Shown here: positions 6,776 to 11,537 of the stretch, one piece after another
How the letters are laid out: each line of letters starts with the position of its first letter
How positions within the stretch are numbered: position 1 is the stretch's first letter
Assembly: GCA_023400335.1 (NCBI GenBank)
Contig: JAEXFF010000119.1
Span: 1 to 11,537, forward strand
Source: Bacteroidota bacterium
GTDB lineage: Bacteria > Bacteroidota > Bacteroidia > Bacteroidales > Marinifilaceae
Length of the DNA: 11,537 nt
Reading direction: 5' to 3'
Program-made: the position numbers and the translations under genes
The notes under the pieces: model-generated
Told to the model about the DNA's origin: nothing
Seen by the model: the letters and a program-made list of their open reading frames with translations, nothing else
Databases searched by the model: none

Positions 6776-8065
6776 TTATTTTTGTTTTACTTCCTCGTAA
6801 ATTTGCTTCAGCAGATAAGCAGCATTTTCCCATTTTAAAGTATTCACTTCTTCTAGCCCGCAGCGACCTGCCATCTGGGAAAGTGCCGGATATTTCAACA
6901 AACCGTAAATCGCATCGGCCAAAGCCTCCACATCCCAAAAATCTACTTTCAGGGCATGTTTTAAAACTTCAGCAACCCCCGACTGTTTGGAAATAATCGT
7001 AGGTACTCCGGAACGCATTGCCTCCAAAGGAGAAATCCCAAAAGGTTCTGATACGGAAGGCATAACATAAACATCACTCTGTGCAAACATCTTCTGTACA
7101 TCCTGTCCTTTCAAAAAACCGGTAAAATGGAAGTGTGTAGCAATTCTCAATTTTGCTACCCTCCGGATCGAGCGGTTCATCAAATCTCCGCTACCAGCCA
7201 TTACAAACCGTACATTCGGATAAGCTTTTAATACCTTATTAGCAGCTTCAATAAAATATTCCGGTCCTTTCTGGTAAGTAATACGCCCTAAAAAAGTAAC
7301 CACTTTTTCCTTTACGCCCTTCTCAATATTCATATCTTTATAAGACTGGAAATCTACAGCATTGTGTACTGTTACCACTTTTGCCGGATCAATTCCATAC
7401 CGGCTGATGACAATATTACGGGTCAGATTACTTACAGTAATAACCCGGTCGGCAGCCATCATTCCCTGCCGCTCCAAATCGAACACCAGCTGATTTACAT
7501 TCTCTCCGCTCCGGTCAAACTCCGTAGCATGTACATGGATCACCAGCGGCTTGCCAGACACTTTCTTTGCTGCAATACCTGCAGCATAAGTCAACCAGTC
7601 GTGCGCATGAATGACATCGAATTTTTGCTGACGGGCAATTGTAGCCGCTACGATGGCATAACGGGCGACTTCTTCCATTAAGTTAGCCCCGTATTTTCCG
7701 GAAAATGTATATTTATTTTTAAATCCGATCTTTTCTTCCCGCCGGCCTGTCTTTATCTGCTCATTCACTTCTCTTTCAAAATGTTCCGGATCCATATAGG
7801 GAATCAGGTTAGACCCGATTTCCATAAAATTGATATTTTTCCAGTATTCTTCTATATCTACCACATCAAACAAAGCCTCCACATCACTGGCATTGATAAT
7901 TTTTGCAGCGCTCTGGTCCTCATCCCCACTGGCTTTTGGCATGACAAACAACACTTCAACACCCTGTTTAGCGAGCCCTTTGGTAAGGCCTAAACAGGCA
8001 GTTCCCAAACCTCCCGCAATGTGAGGCGGAAACTCCCAACCGAACATTAACACTCTTGTCTTCAT
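6776..8065 (-). CDS. GT4-type glycosyltransferase in glycogen operon
   Basis: A GT-B fold retaining glycosyltransferase of 429 residues, presumably cytosolic, with no signal or membrane segment. The N-terminal domain starts MKTRVLMFGWEFPPHIAGGLG, whose Gly-rich AGGLGTACLGL loop resembles the nucleotide-sugar loop of starch/glycogen synthases. HAHDW (153-157) is the usual acceptor-side motif. The C-terminal domain has FLGRITYQKGPEYF (Arg261, Lys266) and the E-x7-E motif EPFGISPLE (Glu340, Glu348). These fit GT4, with GT5-like features in the N-terminal half. The donor and acceptor cannot be read from sequence. Its place between debranching enzyme and GH57 amylase, with gaps of 20 and 66 bp, argues for a role in alpha-glucan making: chain initiation, a maltosyl-phosphate-type reaction, or a second synthase. 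Cell-envelope sugar transfer is a less likely alternative. The ATG at 8065 is well supported by the leading beta-strand. Confidence 0.9.
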   Translation of the reverse strand: MKTRVLMFGWEFPPHIAGGLGTACLGLTKGLAKQGVEVLFVMPKASGDEDQSAAKIINASDVEALFDVVDIEEYWKNINFMEIGSNLIPYMDPEHFEREVNEQIKTGRREEKIGFKNKYTFSGKYGANLMEEVARYAIVAATIARQQKFDVIHAHDWLTYAAGIAAKKVSGKPLVIHVHATEFDRSGENVNQLVFDLERQGMMAADRVITVSNLTRNIVISRYGIDPAKVVTVHNAVDFQSYKDMNIEKGVKEKVVTFLGRITYQKGPEYFIEAANKVLKAYPNVRFVMAGSGDLMNRSIRRVAKLRIATHFHFTGFLKGQDVQKMFAQSDVYVMPSVSEPFGISPLEAMRSGVPTIISKQSGVAEVLKHALKVDFWDVEALADAIYGLLKYPALSQMAGRCGLEEVNTLKWENAAYLLKQIYEEVKQK

Positions 8066-8085
8066 ATATAATCAAATTCAAATAA

Positions 8086-10062
8086 TTAGCTATTTTTTTT
8101 CGTTTTCTTCGGAGCCTTTTTTTCAAATCTTTCGATCAACGCCAAGCTACGAAGAATCTCCCCAACACTCCAGGCCTGGGAAATACATCCATTCGGGGCA
8201 TAAGGAGGATTCCCGTCATACACCTCCGATATAGAACATACCCCGTATAATGTCATATCTTCCTCAAATCCAGCTACCAATTCTTTCGCTTTGGGAACAA
8301 AGGCAGCTCCGTATAAACGGAAATTAGCCTCGATATAAGGACCAGTCAACCATGGCCATACGGTCCCCTGATGATAAGCTTCATCCCGTACCGTCTGATT
8401 TCCCCCATATAGTCCTTTATAATTCGGGTTCTTAGGTGACAAAGTACGCAATCCCCTGGGGGTCAGCAACTCTCTTTTTACAACGTCCAGAACTTTCCGT
8501 TTCATTTCGTCCGTCAACGGACTATATTCAAGGGAACAGGCAATAACCTGATTCGGACGTACAAATACGTTTTGCCCTTCCGCTCCGACATAATCGGCCA
8601 GATATCCTTTTTCATTATACCAAAAAACTTTAATAAAGTTTTCCTTTATCCTTTCGGGCATGTTTTCCCATTCCTTCACAAACTTTGTATCACCTGCTTC
8701 CTGGGCTAACTTCAGGGTATAACAGACAGCATTATACCAAAGAGCATTGACTTCTACCTGATAGCCTCCCCTGGGAGTAATCGGGCGTCCGTTTACAACA
8801 GCATCCATCCAGCTCAAAGCTTTTCCGGGTTCCTCCGCCCATATCAGGCTATTTTCATGCATTTGTACGTGAGGATGTACGCCTGTACGGAAGGCCGTCA
8901 GAATAGCCTTCATTTTCGAACCGTAATTCTTCCAAACCAAAGCCGGATCCCCCATGGCTTCCCCGTATTCCTGCAAAGCTTTAAAGTACCACATCGGAGC
9001 ATCTACAGAATTGTAAGCCGCATTTTTCCCTTTCCCGACATTGGGAAAAAGTCCGTTATACAATTGACGGGACATGGTATCCAATACCTCCTTACAGGTT
9101 TTTACATCTCCTGCGGCTGCCAGCGTCACTCCCGGCAAAGCAATAAAAGTATCCCTTCCCCAAGCGCCAAACCAAGGATACCCTGCTATAATTTCAGTAT
9201 CTTTTCCCTCCTTAACAATAAACTGCGAAGCTGAATATTTCAAACAATTTACAAAACTGTTGCGGGGACCGCGGGCATCTACCAATTTCTGGAACTTAAC
9301 TTTTAAACGACCGGTAGCAACAGGAAGCGTAGAAGCCGAAAAAATAATACTTTCTCCTTTTTTGATAGGCACTTCAAAATACCCGGGTACAAACAAATCT
9401 TCCCGGAAATCATATCCCCGATTCTCCTCTTCCATGTATTCAATATTCAAATACCAATCCGGCACAGCAACAAAGTCATTGGCTTTGCTCAACTGCATAT
9501 TCAGATAGGGGAAACCGTTGTATAATTTGGAACGGATACCGTTTTCTATCCCTTCATACTTTGTATTAGCCATCATATTGGCTTTACAAAGGCTATTTAC
9601 ATTCCGGTAAGCCAGAAACGGTTTCAGGCGCAACAGCGTTTCCGAATGGGCATCTACCAAAGTATACCGGATCAACACCTGATCCTCATTATGTACCAAT
9701 ACGATTTCTTTCTTTAATACGACACCCCCTACGCGGTAAGTAAGTGTATATACAGGCTCATATTCAAAATCAACAATATATTTGTGACCACGGGGTTCGT
9801 AATTACCAGGATATTTGTGAATCCCCAGATTAAATGCTTGCCCATGCTGGACAATTGTTTCATCCAAAGCAGACAGAAGCACATGATTCTCATTATTGAA
9901 CTCTTCTATCGGCACAATTAACAACCCATGATACTTACGCGTATTACAACAAATAATAGTGGAAGACATATATCCTCCCGCCCTGTTTGTTGCTAAAACC
10001 TCGCGTTTTAATGAATACTCCAGATTCACCAATTCATCTTTGTTAAATTTTAAATAAGCCAT
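8086..10062 (-). CDS. Glycogen debranching enzyme, amylo-alpha-1,6-glucosidase (GH133-type)
   Basis: A 658-residue cytosolic enzyme that hydrolyses alpha-1,6 branch points. The N-terminal GDE_N-type beta domain (about 10-250) shows TNRAGGYMSSTI and NTRKYHGLLIV. The C-terminal (alpha/alpha)6 domain (about 275-645) carries GYPWFGAWGRDTF (294-306), SWMDA (417-421) and HQGTVWPWLTGPY (564-576), all hallmark segments of this family. Only the glucosidase half of the eukaryotic debranching enzyme is present; there is no 4-alpha-glucanotransferase domain, so GH57 or the phosphorylase may trim the branches first. The protein ends in a short basic tail, KKAPKKTKKNS, encoded partly by a run of eight A (8093-8100). 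It begins 31 bp after the branching enzyme and ends 20 bp before the GT4 gene, with no promoter-like sequence in either gap, so it is internal to the operon. Confidence 0.93.
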   Translation of the reverse strand: MAYLKFNKDELVNLEYSLKREVLATNRAGGYMSSTIICCNTRKYHGLLIVPIEEFNNENHVLLSALDETIVQHGQAFNLGIHKYPGNYEPRGHKYIVDFEYEPVYTLTYRVGGVVLKKEIVLVHNEDQVLIRYTLVDAHSETLLRLKPFLAYRNVNSLCKANMMANTKYEGIENGIRSKLYNGFPYLNMQLSKANDFVAVPDWYLNIEYMEEENRGYDFREDLFVPGYFEVPIKKGESIIFSASTLPVATGRLKVKFQKLVDARGPRNSFVNCLKYSASQFIVKEGKDTEIIAGYPWFGAWGRDTFIALPGVTLAAAGDVKTCKEVLDTMSRQLYNGLFPNVGKGKNAAYNSVDAPMWYFKALQEYGEAMGDPALVWKNYGSKMKAILTAFRTGVHPHVQMHENSLIWAEEPGKALSWMDAVVNGRPITPRGGYQVEVNALWYNAVCYTLKLAQEAGDTKFVKEWENMPERIKENFIKVFWYNEKGYLADYVGAEGQNVFVRPNQVIACSLEYSPLTDEMKRKVLDVVKRELLTPRGLRTLSPKNPNYKGLYGGNQTVRDEAYHQGTVWPWLTGPYIEANFRLYGAAFVPKAKELVAGFEEDMTLYGVCSISEVYDGNPPYAPNGCISQAWSVGEILRSLALIERFEKKAPKKTKKNS

Positions 10063-10093
10063 AATTTTTATATCTATAGTAATCGTTTATATT

Positions 10094-11537
10094 CTAATCA
10101 ACCAATTTCAAGACCAAAGCCGCCCTGGAGGGTAAATACAGACTCAGGACATTCCCTTCTCCCTCTTTGTAGTATGTAAAATGATCAACTTTTTTATCGA
10201 TACGACCAAATCCATCAAATTTACGCCCGTCTGTATCCAAAAATACTTTATATTTTCCCGGAGGAGCAATAAAGTTGTAATCCGGAAAAGAAGTAACCGG
10301 ATTAAAATTAAAAGCCAGGAGTAAATCTCCCCTTGAAAAAATCAGGACCTGGCGTTCATTATCCCTTACTACAGGTAAGGGACGGTAACGAAAGATCTTT
10401 TCGCGTTTTACCAGTTTTAACATGGCTTTATCAAACTCATTCAGGAAATGATAACGCAAACTGTTATCTTCCATCAAATGCCATAGCCGCCTTGCATGTT
10501 CGTAACTCCAGTTATTTCCTTCCCGGGGAAAATCGATCCATTCCGGATGTCCCCATTCATTACCCATAAAATTCAAATAACCGTCCCCGGCAGTCGTAAT
10601 CGTCAGCAAACGGATCATTTTATGCAAAGCCATTCCCCGGTCGACCACCATATTCCGTTCAAAAACATTCATGGACGTATACATCTCTTTATCGACCATT
10701 CTAAAAATCAATGTCTTGTCTCCGACAAGAGCCTGATCATGACTTTCAGCATAACTAATCGTATGTTCATCTTCCCGTTTATTCGTCAGCTGATAGAATA
10801 AATCTCCCACATGCCATTCTTCATCCCGCTGGTCCGACACTAATTTTATCCAATAATCCGGCACTCCCATGCTCATCCGGAAATCAAAGCCTATACCTTC
10901 CTGATCTATGGGTGAGGCCAATCCCGGCATTCCGCTCATGTCCTCCGCAATGGTTATGGCATTCCGATTCACCTGATGAATCAAACGATTTGCTAAAGTC
11001 AGATAAATAATCGCATTTTCGTCCTGATTTCCATCATAATAAAATTTATATTCTGTAAAATCGCGTCCTAAGCCGTGATCCCAATACAACATGCTCGTTA
11101 TCCCGTCAAAACGGAAACCGTCGAACTGATATTCTTCCAACCAATATTTACAATTGGATAACAAAAAATTCAATACTTCATTTTTTCCATAATCAAAACA
11201 ACGGGAATTCCACAATTTGTGTTCTCCCTTTTCTCCTCCGTAAAAATAGAGATCATAAGTTCCGTCAAACCGGCTCAAACCTTCCGCCTCATTCTTTACG
11301 GCATGAGAATGTACCAAATCCATTACAACCGCAATTCCTCTTCCATGAGCATCATCAATCAATCTTTTCAAATCGTCCGGGGTCCCGAAACGGGAACTCA
11401 CTGCAAAGAAATTAGAGACCTGATAGCCGAAAGATCCGTAATACGGATGTTCCTGTATACCCATTAGCTGAAGGGTATTATAGCCCAAACCGGCAATCCG
11501 GGGCAATATCTGCCGGCGAAACTCCTCAAAAGTAGAC
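10094..11537 (-). CDS. glgB: 1,4-alpha-glucan branching enzyme, eukaryote-like GH13, 5' end outside window
   Basis: Branching enzyme that moves alpha-1,4 chains to alpha-1,6 positions in glycogen. 480 residues are visible; the reading frame runs through the right edge (STFEEFRRQILPRIAGLG), so the start lies beyond it. An apparent TTG start at 11506 is inside the gene. The GH13 regions are DLVHSHAV (visible residues 73-80), GFRFDGITSM with nucleophile Asp144 (codon 11105-11107), ITIAEDMSG with acid/base Glu198, and YAESHDQ with His266-Asp267. QLMGIQEHPYYGSFGYQVSN and the ESHDQ form are typical of the eukaryote/Bacteroidota subfamily (GH13_8) rather than E. coli GlgB. The C-terminal beta domain (about 375-480) is complete, ending ALVLKLVD before a TAG. 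The missing part should be the CBM48 domain and the start of the barrel. It is the first visible gene of the operon. Confidence 0.95.
   Translation of the reverse strand, partial: STFEEFRRQILPRIAGLGYNTLQLMGIQEHPYYGSFGYQVSNFFAVSSRFGTPDDLKRLIDDAHGRGIAVVMDLVHSHAVKNEAEGLSRFDGTYDLYFYGGEKGEHKLWNSRCFDYGKNEVLNFLLSNCKYWLEEYQFDGFRFDGITSMLYWDHGLGRDFTEYKFYYDGNQDENAIIYLTLANRLIHQVNRNAITIAEDMSGMPGLASPIDQEGIGFDFRMSMGVPDYWIKLVSDQRDEEWHVGDLFYQLTNKREDEHTISYAESHDQALVGDKTLIFRMVDKEMYTSMNVFERNMVVDRGMALHKMIRLLTITTAGDGYLNFMGNEWGHPEWIDFPREGNNWSYEHARRLWHLMEDNSLRYHFLNEFDKAMLKLVKREKIFRYRPLPVVRDNERQVLIFSRGDLLLAFNFNPVTSFPDYNFIAPPGKYKVFLDTDGRKFDGFGRIDKKVDHFTYYKEGEGNVLSLYLPSRAALVLKLVD

Noticed and set aside
9074..9508. Plus-strand ORFs of 100-145 codons opposite the glycogen genes (for example 9074-9508, 1380-1817 and 8857-9234)
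   Set aside because: Each lies wholly antisense to a gene with clear catalytic motifs and gives a composition typical of shadow frames.
11477..11506. TTG at 11506 as the start of the branching enzyme
   Set aside because: The frame stays open to the right edge and the ten upstream residues (STFEEFRRQI) match the family, so the gene is simply cut by the window.
1..11537. CRISPR array, tRNA, rRNA or riboswitch
   Set aside because: No regularly spaced direct repeats, cloverleaf-like segments or recognisable riboswitch cores were seen; nearly all the window is protein-coding.
5282..11537. Polysaccharide utilisation locus for external starch
   Set aside because: No SusC/SusD-like genes, no signal peptides on the enzymes and no sensor or transporter; the gene set fits internal glycogen metabolism.

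Overview
The window reads as a chromosomal segment of a member of Bacteroidota, most likely a gut-type Bacteroidales. The evidence is a UDP-glucose-type (GT3) glycogen synthase joined to a short GT35 phosphorylase, a eukaryote-like branching enzyme, A/T-rich leaders without Shine-Dalgarno sequences, and a TAnnTTTG promoter element. The genus cannot be fixed from the sequence alone. Every gene I can support lies on the minus strand, so transcription runs from high to low coordinates.

From 11537 down to 5282 there is a tight four-gene glycogen/alpha-glucan operon: branching enzyme (cut by the window edge), GH133-type amylo-alpha-1,6-glucosidase, a GT4 glycosyltransferase, and a GH57 amylase-like hydrolase with a lysine-rich tail. 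Gaps are 31, 20 and 66 bp. A 13-bp stem followed by six T closes this unit. A 284-bp intergenic region carries that terminator, a second long A/T-rich hairpin and a Bacteroidota-type promoter. That promoter serves a separate gene at 756-4997, a 1413-residue fusion of glycogen synthase (GT3) with alpha-glucan phosphorylase (GT35).

Downstream of the fusion gene three inverted repeats lie in about 80 bp. One is a GC-rich terminator and one is a 29-bp palindrome. These are followed by the 5' part of a REP-associated Y1 tyrosine transposase (RAYT), cut by the left edge. The palindrome sits 84 bp upstream of the transposase start and is probably its cognate repeat.

Together the genes cover a nearly complete glycogen cycle: chain elongation and phosphorolysis (fusion), branching, debranching and 1,4-glucan hydrolysis or transfer (GH57), plus a GT4 of unassigned role. 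No ADP-glucose pyrophosphorylase, GT5 synthase, SusC/SusD pair or sugar transporter is present, which points to intracellular storage rather than uptake of dietary starch. The two least ordinary items are the synthase-phosphorylase fusion and the transposase/palindrome pair.
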